Notes: generated by a model from the letters alone, not told the origin. Positions 21,313 through 30,271 are shown, numbered from the stretch's first letter. The stretch is DNA of 64,000 bases from Myxococcales bacterium (GCA_020633515.1 JACKDM010000011.1:38962-102961), one strand, 5' to 3'. Numbers and translations are program-made.

Positions 21313-21388
21313 GGTGGCTCAGCAGGGACTTGAACCCCGAACCTAGCGATTATGAGTCGCTCGCTCTAACCAGTTGAGCTACTGAGCC
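21312..21388 (-). tRNA. tRNA with anticodon CAT (elongator Met, or Ile2)
   Basis: 77 nt including an encoded CCA. Acceptor GGCTCAG pairs with CTGAGCC, the anticodon loop is CTCATAA (CAT), and the T arm is GGGGTTCAAGTCCC. A G1-C72 pair excludes initiator tRNA. Elongator Met is the likelier identity from similarity to E. coli metT, but a lysidine-modified Ile2 cannot be ruled out by eye. Confidence 0.93.
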
Positions 21389-21399
21389 GACGGCCGCGG

Positions 21400-21428
21400 A
21401 ACCTAGCACCGGGTCCGACGGTGGGCAA
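21400..21428 (-). promoter_or_regulatory. Candidate promoter of tRNA-Met(CAT)
   Basis: Minus-strand TTGCCC (21428-21423) and TAGGTT (21405-21400), 17-bp spacing, placed 11 bp before the tRNA. The geometry matches the tRNA-Gly promoter. Confidence 0.45.
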
Positions 21429-21497
21429 GGCAAAAAACGGTCGCCGCCGATCGCGAGGTGCGGTACCAAGGAGCCTCGCTGGATGGGAGGGACGTCG

Positions 21498-22658
21498 ATG
21501 AGGTTCGGACCGGGGTTTGCGGGCGCTTTGCTGTCGATCTGGGTAGCGGGGCTCGCCGCGGCGCAGAGCGGCGCGCCGATGGATGACGCCGCGGCGGTCG
21601 AGCGGGCGCTCGCCGCGTCGCTGGCCGATCTGCGGGTCGCCGCGATCGAGGGGCCGGCGCTCGAGGTGCACTTCATCGATGTCGGGCAGGGCGACTCGAT
21701 CCTGATCCGGGCGCCGCAGGGCAAGACGGTGCTGATCGACACCGGGCCGCCGGACGCGAAGGACGAGCTGCTCGCCTACCTCAAGGCGCATGGGGTGGCG
21801 CGGCTCGATCTGCTGGTCAACACCCACCCGCACTCCGATCACATCGGCAATGCGACGGCGGTGATCGAGGCGCTGCCGGTGGGGCGGGTGCTCGACTCGG
21901 GGTTCGTTCATCCGACGACGACCTATGAGCGCATGCTCGACGCCATCGAGAAGAAGGCGATCCCGCTGCGGGTGGTGCGCAAGGGGCAGCGGATCGTGGT
22001 CGAGGACGGGGTGACGCTGACGGCGCTCGGGCCCGAGGAGCCGCTCGTCGAGAAGTCGCGCTCGGACGCGAACGCGAACTCGGTGGTGCTGCGGCTCGAT
22101 CACGGGAGCGTGCGCTTCATGCTGACGGGCGACGCCGAGGAGGAGACCGAGGAGCGGCTGGTGAAGCAGGGCGCCGACGCGCTGCGGTCGACGGTGCTCA
22201 AGGTGGCGCACCACGGGAGCAAGTACGCGACGCACGATGCCTTCTTCGAGGCGGTGGCGCCGCGGCTGGCGGTGGTCTCGTGCGCGGCGCAGAACAGCTA
22301 CGGGCACCCGGCGGCGGAGACGATGGATCGGCTGCACGCGAAGAAGGTGCCGATCCTGGCGACGCCGCCGCTGGGCAACATCGTGATCCGCACCGATGGC
22401 AAGAAGCTGCAGATCGGGTACGGGCGCACGCTGCCGGCGCCGGTCGCGACGGGTGACGACGCGGGGAAGCTGGATCTGAACACGGCGACGCCGGCCGAGC
22501 TGGAGACGCTGCCGGGGATCGGCGAGACGCTGGCGAAGCGGATCGTGGACTGGCGGGCGGCGAACGGGCGGTTCGCGTCGGTGGAGGATCTGACGAAGGT
22601 GAGCGGGATCGGCGCGGCGACGCTGGAGAAGCTGCGGCCGCTGGTGACGGCGCGGTAG
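21498..22658 (+). CDS. Secreted metallo-beta-lactamase-fold protein with C-terminal HhH (ComEC/ComEA-like)
   Basis: 386 aa from ATG 21498, which has GGGAGG 7 nt upstream and a clean signal peptide (FAGALLSIWVAGLAAAQ). ATG 21483 with AAGGAG is an alternative. Residues about 55-300 form a ComEC-type MBL domain: LEVHFIDVGQGDSILIRAP, NTHPHSDHIGN (HxHxDH), FMLTGDAEEETE and VAHHGSKYA. Residues about 315-385 are a helix-hairpin-helix domain of ComEA type (LDLNTATPAELETLPGIGET, VSGIGAATLEKLRPL). ComEC and ComEA act in DNA uptake, so an extracytoplasmic nuclease or DNA-binding hydrolase is a reasonable inference. Confidence 0.87.
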   Translation: MRFGPGFAGALLSIWVAGLAAAQSGAPMDDAAAVERALAASLADLRVAAIEGPALEVHFIDVGQGDSILIRAPQGKTVLIDTGPPDAKDELLAYLKAHGVARLDLLVNTHPHSDHIGNATAVIEALPVGRVLDSGFVHPTTTYERMLDAIEKKAIPLRVVRKGQRIVVEDGVTLTALGPEEPLVEKSRSDANANSVVLRLDHGSVRFMLTGDAEEETEERLVKQGADALRSTVLKVAHHGSKYATHDAFFEAVAPRLAVVSCAAQNSYGHPAAETMDRLHAKKVPILATPPLGNIVIRTDGKKLQIGYGRTLPAPVATGDDAGKLDLNTATPAELETLPGIGETLAKRIVDWRAANGRFASVEDLTKVSGIGAATLEKLRPLVTAR

Positions 22659-22697
22659 AGCCTGACGGCGCGTTCGAGCCCGTCGAGCCCGTCGCGG

Positions 22698-23498
22698 TCA
22701 GCGGCGGAGCGCGGCGGCGATCTCGGCGGCGAGGCGGGCGGCGAGCGCGGGGTCGGCGGCGGGGATGCCCTGGAGCGCGCGGGCGGCGGCGCGGCTCGCG
22801 GGGTCATCGGCGGGCGCGGGCGCGCTCGGGGCGGCGGCGGGCTGGCCTTCTTCGGGTGCGGCGAGCCCGCCCTTGCGGCGCTTGGCGACGAGGCTCGCGA
22901 CCATGTCGGCGGGCAGCCGCGCGGGGCCGCCGAGGGCGGCGGCGGCGTGGGCGATGCGGCAGAGGTGCTCGACGAGCTCCATGCGCAGGTACGCGGTCTC
23001 GAGGTCGGGGCCCCAGGTGAGCGCGCCGTTGCCGGCGATGAGCACGGCGTCGCCGCGGCGCACGAACGGGCGGAGCGCGGCGACGGCGGCCTCGCCGGGC
23101 GCGGCGAGCGGCACGGTGGGGAGCTCGGCGCCGAGCGAGACGACGGCTTCGGGCAGGAACGGGTGCGGGACCGGGCGGCCGCTGACGCCGAACGCGGTGG
23201 CATACGGCGGGTGGGCGTGTACGACGGCGTTGGCGTCGGGGCGCGCGCGGTAGACGGCGAGGTGGAGGTCGAGCTCGCTGAAGGCGCGCTCGCGGCCGGC
23301 GATCTTGCGGCCGTCGGCGCCGACGACGACGAGCGCGTCGGCGTCGACGTCGGCCTTGCTGTAGCTCGTCGGGGTGCAGACGAAGCGGTCGTCGCCGACG
23401 CGGACCGAGAGGTTGCCGTCGTGGTTGGCGACCCAGCCAGCGGCGTGGGTGGCGCGGCTGTAGCGGACGAGCGCGCGGCGGAGGCTGGCCTCGCTCAT
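22698..23498 (-). CDS. Class II aldolase, microcompartment-associated, with probable encapsulation peptide
   Basis: 266 aa of the fuculose-phosphate/rhamnulose-phosphate aldolase and adducin family. The acidic residue E75 (AFSELDLHL) and zinc ligands H94 and H96 ([12 protein letters not shown]) are present. The position of the third family histidine is Asn157 (AGNGALTWG), so metal binding may differ. After residue ~215 an Ala/Pro linker leads to an 18-residue amphipathic helix ending the protein ([18 protein letters not shown]), the form of a microcompartment encapsulation peptide. The start overlaps the stop of a vertex-protein gene (ATGA). It probably cleaves a sugar phosphate or related aldol inside a shell. 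The substrate is unknown. Confidence 0.85.
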   Translation of the reverse strand: MSEASLRRALVRYSRATHAAGWVANHDGNLSVRVGDDRFVCTPTSYSKADVDADALVVVGADGRKIAGRERAFSELDLHLAVYRARPDANAVVHAHPPYATAFGVSGRPVPHPFLPEAVVSLGAELPTVPLAAPGEAAVAALRPFVRRGDAVLIAGNGALTWGPDLETAYLRMELVEHLCRIAHAAAALGGPARLPADMVASLVAKRRKGGLAAPEEGQPAAAPSAPAPADDPASRAAARALQGIPAADPALAARLAAEIAAALRR

Positions 23499-23779
23499 GC
23501 GGGACCGGTGGCGACCGAGGAGACGTGGTCGACGATCCCGACGATCGCGCTGCGGATCGGGAGGACCTTGGCGCCGAAGAGCTGCCGGATCCCGTTGCCT
23601 TCGCTGAGGATGAGCACCGCGTCACCCGGCCCCGCCTGCACCCGGTCGACCGCGATCACCTGCGCGCCCTCGGGGCGGCCGTCGGGGCGCAAGGGCTGGC
23701 AGAGCATGAGCTTCTGGCCGGCGAAGGCGGGGTGCTTGACCGTGGCGACGACGGTGCCGATCACGCGAGCGAGACGCAC
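23495..23779 (-). CDS. Bacterial microcompartment vertex protein (BMC-P, EutN/CcmL family)
   Basis: 94 aa, the usual length for the family. It begins with the conserved [20 protein letters not shown] and has [20 protein letters not shown] and [10 protein letters not shown] near the C-terminus. These pentamers cap the vertices of polyhedral protein organelles. The gene overlaps the preceding vertex gene by 19 bp and the aldolase by 4 bp, so all three are one operon. No hexameric or trimeric shell gene is in the window. Confidence 0.93.
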   Translation of the reverse strand: MRLARVIGTVVATVKHPAFAGQKLMLCQPLRPDGRPEGAQVIAVDRVQAGPGDAVLILSEGNGIRQLFGAKVLPIRSAIVGIVDHVSSVATGPA

Positions 23780-24054
23780 GAGGGCTCCACCTGCACGTCG
23801 ACCTGGTCGACGACGCCGACGATGGCGGCGTCGACGGGGACGAAGGTCGGTTCGAGCGCGAGCGCGGCTTCGCGGCTGCCGACGAGGAAGACGGTGTCAC
23901 CCGGCCCGGCTTGGGTGGCGTCGACGGCGGCGTGGGGCGGCCCGTTGGGGGTGCCGTCGTCGTCGATCGGCTCGACGATGAGGATGCGGTAGCCGGCGAG
24001 GCCCTCGTACTTGACGGTGGCGACGACGGTGCCGATGACGCGTCCGAGGTACAT
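23761..24054 (-). CDS. Bacterial microcompartment vertex protein (BMC-P), second paralogue
   Basis: 97 aa from the ATG on 24054. It shares the family pattern with its neighbour: [40 protein letters not shown] and [12 protein letters not shown]. Overall it is clearly diverged from the other copy, so this is an old paralogue pair rather than a recent duplication. It is the first gene of the vertex-vertex-aldolase operon. The ribosome site is weak. Two adjacent BMC-P genes away from the main locus recall the Haliangium ochraceum arrangement. Confidence 0.92.
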   Translation of the reverse strand: MYLGRVIGTVVATVKYEGLAGYRILIVEPIDDDGTPNGPPHAAVDATQAGPGDTVFLVGSREAALALEPTFVPVDAAIVGVVDQVDVQVEPSCVSLA

Positions 24055-24284
24055 GCGGCGGCACTGTAGTCGACGCGGCGCCGGATGTCGATCGGGTCGG
24101 TGTCGCGCCCGGCGCGCGCCCGCGATCCGGCCGCGAACGGGCCGAGATCCGGGCGAGCCATGCGATGCCGTGGCCGGCGAGGCATGCCTTCCGACAAACC
24201 CCCGAGACCTGCCCGTATGAACTTCCGCCCCGCCCGCCGCCGTGTCATCGTGCTCGGCGGGGACCAGAACGGAGGGAGAACTCG

Positions 24285-27263
24285 ATGCCAACCGCCCGCC
24301 ACGCGTCACGCCTGCTCGCGCTCCTCGCGCTCACGCTCGCCGCACCCGCCATCGCGCAGTCCGATCCCGCCCCCGAGCGGGTGCAGATGTCACTCGAACG
24401 CTACGGCCAGCTCCTCCGCACCGCGCGCCGCGCCGACGGGCCGCAGGCGACCTGGAGCCGCGGCGACCTCCGCGTCGAGCTCCCCGCCGATCCCGCCCGC
24501 CCGGCGGTCGCCCGCCTCGACGCCCGCCTCACCCTCACCGGCGATGGCACCGGCGAGATCCCGATCCTGCCTGCGCAAGCCATCATCCAGTCGGCCACCC
24601 TCGACGGCAGCGACCTCGCGCTCCTCCAGCTCGGCGGCGCCCACGTCGCGCTCGTGCGCGGCGACCAGACCGTCTCGCTCTCGCTGACCTGGCTCGTGCC
24701 CCGCGAGGCCGGCGACGACGGCGCCCCGGTCGCGGTCGTGCCGCTGCCGCCGCTGCCCGGCGCCGCGCTCACCGTCACCGGGGCCGGCGACGGCGCTGGC
24801 GTCTACCCCGGCGCCGACGTGCAGCGCGGGGGCGGCCAGCTCACCGCGTCGCTGCCGCCCACCCCCGCCGTCGTCATCCGCGCCGGCGCCGCCGGCGGCG
24901 GGCACGCGGTGCGCCGCGCGGCCTATGTCATCACCCTCGACGCCGCCGGCAACGGCGCCGACGTCGCCGCGACCTTCGAAGCCACCCTCGACGGCCGTCA
25001 GGCCGACGTCCGCATCGCGCAGGCCGCCTCGGCGCTCATCGACGCCCGCGAAGGCAACACCCCGCTCGGCACCCGCGTCGTCGACGGCTGGCACACCGCC
25101 CGCGTCGAGGGCCGCGGCCGCCACACCGTCTCCGCGCGCTTCCGCGTCGCCGTCGACCGCACCCAGGGCCAGCCGCAGATCGCGCTGCACCCCTACGAGG
25201 TCCCCATCACCGACGTCGACCTCACCGTGCCCGGCAAGGCCGAGGTCACCGTCGAGCCGCCGGTGCCCGTCACCGCCGAGATCCGCGGCGACGGCGAGCG
25301 CGCCACCACCCGCGCCCGGCTGTTCCTGCCCCCCACCGAAGAGGCCGTCCTCCGCTGGACCGAGGCCCGCGCCGCGCCCGAGACCAAGGTGCGGGTCAAC
25401 ACCGAGACCTACCAGCTCCTCACCCTCGAAGAAGGCGTGCTCCGCAGCCGCGTGCTCGCTCGCTACGATGTCATCTATGGCAAGGTCCGCGAGCTCCTCA
25501 TCGGCCTGCCCGAGAACGTCGTGCCCTACCGTGTCATCGGCGAAGGCATCGAAGACTGGCGCGTGCTCGCCGCGACCGACGACCTGCCCCGCCACGTCCG
25601 GGTGATCCTCGGCGAAGACCTCGCCGGCAAGCTCGCGCTCGAGCTGCAGATCGAGGTCCCCGTCTCCCCCACCGAAGGCACCGCGATCACGCTCCCGCTC
25701 GTCGCGCCGGTCGAGACCGAGCAGGTCGTCATCCGCCAGCAGGGTGTCATCGCGCTCTTCGACGGTGACAAGGTCGGCTTCGCGCCCGCGACCGCCGATG
25801 GCTTCAGCAAGGTCGGCGCCGATGCCTTGCCGGTCGACATCCGCCAGACCGTCAGCGACAAGGTCAATCAGGCATTTAAGCACCTGGGGCCTCCCACCGA
25901 AATTCGAAGCGCCGTCGCCGCCGCCCGCGCCAAGGAGACCCGCTTCGACGCCCGCATCGACACCCTCTATGTCGTGCGTGAGACCACCCTCACCGCGCAG
26001 GCGTCGGTGCTCGTCGAGATCAAGAGCGGCCGCCGCGACACCCTCCACCTCTCGGTGCCATCGGGCATCTCCGAGCCGCGCATCACCGGCCCCTCGATCA
26101 ACAAGGTCGAGCTCGACGAGAGCTTCGACGCCGGCCCCGGCCGGCAGGCGTGGCGCGTCGGCTTCACCCAGGCGCTCGAGGGTGCCATCCTGCTCGACGT
26201 CGAGTTCGAGCGCCTGCTCGACAAGGCGCTCGGACCCATGCCATTGCCCGATCTCATCGTGCACGGCGCCGAGGTGCAGTCGGGCAGCTTCGGCATCGCC
26301 GCCGAGGCCGGCATGGAGGTGCAGGAGAAGGCCCGCGACGACGTGCGCCCGACCCAGGTCGAGGAGCTGCCCAAGGCCGTGCGGCTGCGCAGCGACCGTG
26401 AGCTGCGCCTCGCCTACCAGTACGCCCGCACGCCGTGGAGCCTCGAGCTCGACGTGCGCGCCCATGCCATGGTCGACACCCTCGACGCCGAGGCCGAGCA
26501 GGCCCGATTCGAGACCAACGTGCTCGAAGCCGGCTACGTCGAGGGCCGCGCCAGCTATCGCGTCCAGAACACCGACCGCCAGTACCTCCGCGTCACCCTG
26601 CCCGAAGGCGCCCGCCCGCTCCGGGTCAGCGTCGACGGCCGCCGGGTCGAAGAGGTCCGCAACGACGAGGGCCAGATCGCCATCCCGCTGCCCAAGGACG
26701 CCTCGACCCGCATCGACATCACCTGGCAGGGCCGCGGCGAAGCCTTGGGCATCATCGATGGCATCGACCTCGTCGCGCCCTCGGTCGACCTGCGCACCCG
26801 TGACATCCAATGGCTCGTGCGCGTCCCCGCCGATCGCGGCGTCTTCGGGGTCGACACCGAGATGAAGGAGCTCGGCCCCTGGCAGTTCAGCGCGCTCGAC
26901 GACAGCCTCGACGCGCTGCCCGCCGACGAGGCGAGCGTCTCGCTCGCGTTCGCCCAGCCGGTACACAACGCCGACGACCCGCGGCTCGCGGTCTCGTTCA
27001 CCCTCGGCGCCGCGCTCGGCGACGGCGCGGGCACGGTCTTCCTGCTCGTCGCGCTCGTCTGCCTCGCGCTCTTCGTGCGCCGCCGGGCGCAGGGGCGGCC
27101 GACGACCGCGGGGACCTGGGCGCTGCTCGCGGTCGGGCTCGCGGCGCTGCTGCTCAAGGCGACGCTGTGGCGCCTCGACGGGGTCGAGGCGGTGCTCGTG
27201 CTCGTCGCGGTGCTCGCGGTCGCGATCTACAGCCGCCGGCAGGCGAAGCGGGGCGCGGTGTGA
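24285..27263 (+). CDS. Large exported protein anchored by C-terminal transmembrane helices, unknown function
   Basis: 992 aa from ATG 24285 (GGAGGGAGA upstream; the 230-bp divergent gap before it holds nothing else I recognise). A Sec signal peptide (LLALLALTLAAPAIAQ) leads a ~900-residue extracytoplasmic region of mostly beta character. Near residue 910 onward there are three hydrophobic helices (TVFLLVALVCLALFV, TWALLAVGLAALLLKATLW, VEAVLVLVAVLAVAIYS) and a short basic tail. I do not recognise the family. The stop overlaps the start of the VWA-like lipoprotein (GTGA), so the two likely form one envelope system. Codons end mostly in C, unlike most plus-strand genes nearby. Confidence 0.8.
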   Translation: MPTARHASRLLALLALTLAAPAIAQSDPAPERVQMSLERYGQLLRTARRADGPQATWSRGDLRVELPADPARPAVARLDARLTLTGDGTGEIPILPAQAIIQSATLDGSDLALLQLGGAHVALVRGDQTVSLSLTWLVPREAGDDGAPVAVVPLPPLPGAALTVTGAGDGAGVYPGADVQRGGGQLTASLPPTPAVVIRAGAAGGGHAVRRAAYVITLDAAGNGADVAATFEATLDGRQADVRIAQAASALIDAREGNTPLGTRVVDGWHTARVEGRGRHTVSARFRVAVDRTQGQPQIALHPYEVPITDVDLTVPGKAEVTVEPPVPVTAEIRGDGERATTRARLFLPPTEEAVLRWTEARAAPETKVRVNTETYQLLTLEEGVLRSRVLARYDVIYGKVRELLIGLPENVVPYRVIGEGIEDWRVLAATDDLPRHVRVILGEDLAGKLALELQIEVPVSPTEGTAITLPLVAPVETEQVVIRQQGVIALFDGDKVGFAPATADGFSKVGADALPVDIRQTVSDKVNQAFKHLGPPTEIRSAVAAARAKETRFDARIDTLYVVRETTLTAQASVLVEIKSGRRDTLHLSVPSGISEPRITGPSINKVELDESFDAGPGRQAWRVGFTQALEGAILLDVEFERLLDKALGPMPLPDLIVHGAEVQSGSFGIAAEAGMEVQEKARDDVRPTQVEELPKAVRLRSDRELRLAYQYARTPWSLELDVRAHAMVDTLDAEAEQARFETNVLEAGYVEGRASYRVQNTDRQYLRVTLPEGARPLRVSVDGRRVEEVRNDEGQIAIPLPKDASTRIDITWQGRGEALGIIDGIDLVAPSVDLRTRDIQWLVRVPADRGVFGVDTEMKELGPWQFSALDDSLDALPADEASVSLAFAQPVHNADDPRLAVSFTLGAALGDGAGTVFLLVALVCLALFVRRRAQGRPTTAGTWALLAVGLAALLLKATLWRLDGVEAVLVLVAVLAVAIYSRRQAKRGAV

Positions 27264-29476
27264 GCCACCCCATCCTCGCCCGCGGGGTGCTCGCGCTGTG
27301 CTGCGTGTTGATCGCCGGCGGCTGCGCGAAGCGCGAAGGCGCCGAGGCGCCGGCCGCCGTCGCGACCGCCCCCGAGCCCGCGCCGATGGCCGTGGAGATC
27401 GTCGAACGCAAGCCCGCCGAGGCCGCGGCGGGCGACGACCTCGACGACATGCTCAGCGCGCTCGACGGCGCCCCGGCCGGCCGCGCCGCGCCCGCCGCGC
27501 CGCCGCCGCCGCCCGCGCAGGGCTACGCCGAGGGCACGGCGGCCATCGACCAGCGACTGCTCGACGAGCAGCTCACCGAGACCCGCGCCCGAAGGCCCGC
27601 GCCCGCCCGCCGCATCGTCGTCGAAGAGAGCGCCGACGCGCCCGCGAAGGCCAAGAAGAAGCTCCGTATCGAGCTCGCCGCCGACGGCCTCTTCGGCGAT
27701 GACGACCGCCCGATGAAGGCGGCGAAGCTCGCCACCAAAGACGCCGAAGGCGGCGAGGCGCTCGACGCCGACAAGAAGCCCCGCGAGGCCGAGAAGCGGG
27801 AGGCAGCCGACGAGGCCGAAGAGGGCGAGGCTTCGAAAGGCGACCGCGGGCGCGGCCCGGCGAACCGCGGTGAGCATGGCCGCGGCGGCAAGTTCGGGCG
27901 CTTCGACCCCGCCGACGCGCTTGTCGACGAAGACCAGACCGTCACCCCCGACCGCTTCGCCGAGATGCTCACCGGCCTCGACGAGCGGAGCCGCGACGGC
28001 CGCCGCGTCGAGCTCGCGCCCGCCGATCCCGACCGCTACGTCGAGCCCGCGAGCACCCTGCCGCGCAGCTTCTACTTCGAAAACACCTACCTCGGCGGCA
28101 ACGCCGCCTACGCCGAGCGCCTGCGCCGCCTCGACGACGCGCTCGGCCCCGCGCCCCGCCCCTACCGCCGCGCCGCGCTCCCCGGCCAGCCCTTCGACGC
28201 GCCCACCGACGCCGGCCTCGCGCTCACCGCCGCGCTCGACCAGACCTCGATCGACCGCCCGCAGCGGGTGCACCTCCAGATCGGCTTGCAGGGCAGCCGC
28301 CGCTATGGCTGGCGCCGCCCGCCGCTCGACGTCGTGCTCGTCGTCGACGCGTCGGCGATCGACGCCGGCCACGAGACGCTCATCCGCGCCGTCACCGAGC
28401 TGATGCGCCGCCTCGGCCCGCAGGATCGCCTCGGGGTCGTGCTCGCCGGCCGCCCGCCCCGCGTGCTCGCCGCGCCCGCCGCCGTGCGCGACCTGCGCGC
28501 GGTGCTCGCCCGCCAGATCGAGGCGCTCACCGAGCCGCCCGCCGCCGCGCCCGACGCGCTCGCCGCCGCCATGCGCGAAGCCGGCGCCGCGCTCGCCACC
28601 GCCGCCGGCGACCAGGCGCGGATCCCCGGCAGCGGCACCGTGCTCGTGCTCACCGCCGCCGCCGATCCCGCCCGCGTCGCCGCCGCCACCGAGGCCGCGC
28701 ACGCGCTCACCGTGCAGGGCGCGACCACCAGCGTCATCGCGCTCGGCGGCGCCTCGGGCTGGTGGCCGGTCGCCAACGCCGGCCACGGCAACGACCACCG
28801 CGCGACCCCCGAGACCCTCGGCGCCGCGATCGACGCCGAGCTGCAGAGCATCAGCCGGGTGATCGCGCGCCTCTTGCGCGTCAACATCCGCCTCGCGCCC
28901 GGCGTCGAGGCGATCCGCATCCTCGGCAGCCGGCAGCTCGACGAGCAGGAGGTGCGGCAGGTCAAGGCGCGGGAGGAGGCGACCGATCGCAACCTGAGCA
29001 AGACGATGGGGGTCAAGGCCGACCGCGGCGCCGACGACGATGGCATCCAGACGGTGATCCCATACTTCTACGGCGGAGACAGCCATGTCATCCTCGTCGA
29101 GCTGTGGGTCACCCGTCCCGGGCCGGTCGCCGAGGTGACGCTCAAGTACAAGGACATGGTCGCGCTCGACAACGCCACCGCCCGCGCCGCCGCGCAGCTC
29201 GACCGCGTCCCCCGCCCGCTCGGCCCCATCGAGCGCCGCGTCGCCGGCAACGTGCGCGGCTTCCACCTCGCCGAAGGCCTCGCCGCCGCCGCCCGGCACC
29301 GCGACGCGGGCTCGATGCTCGACGCGCTCGACGCCCTCGACCCGCTCGCCCGCGGCCCCGACGCCGCGGTGCTCGATGGCTTCGAGGCGCTCGTGCGCCA
29401 GCGCGGCGCCGATCCCACCGTCGCCGAGGCGCTGCGCATGGCGCGCGACCGCCGGATCGGGCACTTCGAGCAGTAG
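27260..29476 (+). CDS. Lipoprotein with degenerate von Willebrand A-like domain
   Basis: 738 aa from a GTG overlapping the upstream stop. Lipobox IAGGC (about residue 22) marks a lipoprotein. Residues 30-270 are low-complexity and charged. A segment like that before VWA in YfbK-type proteins follows (FYFENTYLGGNAAYAERLRR). The VWA-like Rossmann region starts near residue 355 (LDVVLVVDASAIDAGHETLI). The metal-ion site DxSxS reads DASAI and the distal Asp motif is LTAAADP, so MIDAS is incomplete. A C-terminal beta-rich part (VELWVTRPGPVAEVTLKYKD) resembles the same family. It probably interacts with its co-transcribed membrane partner. Confidence 0.75.
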   Translation: MSHPILARGVLALCCVLIAGGCAKREGAEAPAAVATAPEPAPMAVEIVERKPAEAAAGDDLDDMLSALDGAPAGRAAPAAPPPPPAQGYAEGTAAIDQRLLDEQLTETRARRPAPARRIVVEESADAPAKAKKKLRIELAADGLFGDDDRPMKAAKLATKDAEGGEALDADKKPREAEKREAADEAEEGEASKGDRGRGPANRGEHGRGGKFGRFDPADALVDEDQTVTPDRFAEMLTGLDERSRDGRRVELAPADPDRYVEPASTLPRSFYFENTYLGGNAAYAERLRRLDDALGPAPRPYRRAALPGQPFDAPTDAGLALTAALDQTSIDRPQRVHLQIGLQGSRRYGWRRPPLDVVLVVDASAIDAGHETLIRAVTELMRRLGPQDRLGVVLAGRPPRVLAAPAAVRDLRAVLARQIEALTEPPAAAPDALAAAMREAGAALATAAGDQARIPGSGTVLVLTAAADPARVAAATEAAHALTVQGATTSVIALGGASGWWPVANAGHGNDHRATPETLGAAIDAELQSISRVIARLLRVNIRLAPGVEAIRILGSRQLDEQEVRQVKAREEATDRNLSKTMGVKADRGADDDGIQTVIPYFYGGDSHVILVELWVTRPGPVAEVTLKYKDMVALDNATARAAAQLDRVPRPLGPIERRVAGNVRGFHLAEGLAAAARHRDAGSMLDALDALDPLARGPDAAVLDGFEALVRQRGADPTVAEALRMARDRRIGHFEQ

Positions 29477-29556
29477 CCCGCTTTCGGGACGATGGCATAC
29501 CCCCGCTCGGGCCGGCGCTGTTATGCTCGCCGGCACCGACAAAGGGGGGACGCTCC

Positions 29557-30252
29557 ATGGCCAATCTGGTCCAGCAATCGACCACCGGGCGCCGCGTCGT
29601 CACGCAGGTGCCGGTGGGGCTCCTGAGCTGCGAGTTCGGCCCGGTGCGCAGCTACGCCGGCAAGATCACCGGCGGCAGCGGGGTGACCGCGGTGATCGGG
29701 CCCGACTACGGCGACGGGGTGCGGCGGGGCACGGTGACGAACTCGTCGAGCCTTCAGCCGGTGATGGGCATGCTCAACGGATCGAGCAGCCCGTACACCT
29801 GGGTCGCCGGGCACCTGCTCAACGCCGATCTCGGCGGTAGCGGGACCGATGACCGCAACCTCACCGCGCTGACGTCGGCGGCCAATGCCAATCACAAGAC
29901 CTTCGAGGGCCATGTCAAGCGGCTGATCGCGCGCTGCCGGGCGCTCGACGTGCAGAATCCCGACGCGGTCCGCTGGTACGGGCTGCGCTACACGGTCGGG
30001 GTGAGCACCTATTCGTTCGCGCACACGCCGCACCCGAGCGATGTGCACAGCTATGCCTTCAGTCACATCACCTTCGACTACGGCGTGGTGTGCATCGACA
30101 AGGCGACCCGGCAGGTGACCTTCGCCAACGACCTCCAGGCGCGCAATGACTTCGCGTCGGTGGCGCTGCCGACCTATACCATCGGCACGACGCAGACCCA
30201 CATGTTCACCGGGCCACTGCAGTTCGGGCCGATCGAGGCGCACAACGGCTGA
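29557..30252 (+). CDS. Possible DNA/RNA non-specific endonuclease-like protein
   Basis: 231 aa, ATG 29557 with a GGGGGG ribosome site 7 nt upstream. The central block VAGHLLNADLGGSGTDDRNL, then TSAANANHKTFEGHV, resembles the GHLxxxxxGGxG...NL...N...E pattern of secreted/toxin-type NS_2 nucleases, with H86 as the candidate base. The rest is beta-rich with no signal peptide or membrane helix. It stands alone, convergent with the S74 lipoprotein (20-bp gap). No immunity gene is evident next to it. The nuclease call rests on one motif. Confidence 0.45.
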   Translation: MANLVQQSTTGRRVVTQVPVGLLSCEFGPVRSYAGKITGGSGVTAVIGPDYGDGVRRGTVTNSSSLQPVMGMLNGSSSPYTWVAGHLLNADLGGSGTDDRNLTALTSAANANHKTFEGHVKRLIARCRALDVQNPDAVRWYGLRYTVGVSTYSFAHTPHPSDVHSYAFSHITFDYGVVCIDKATRQVTFANDLQARNDFASVALPTYTIGTTQTHMFTGPLQFGPIEAHNG

Positions 30253-30271
30253 GGCTCAGCGGCGCCGGGCT

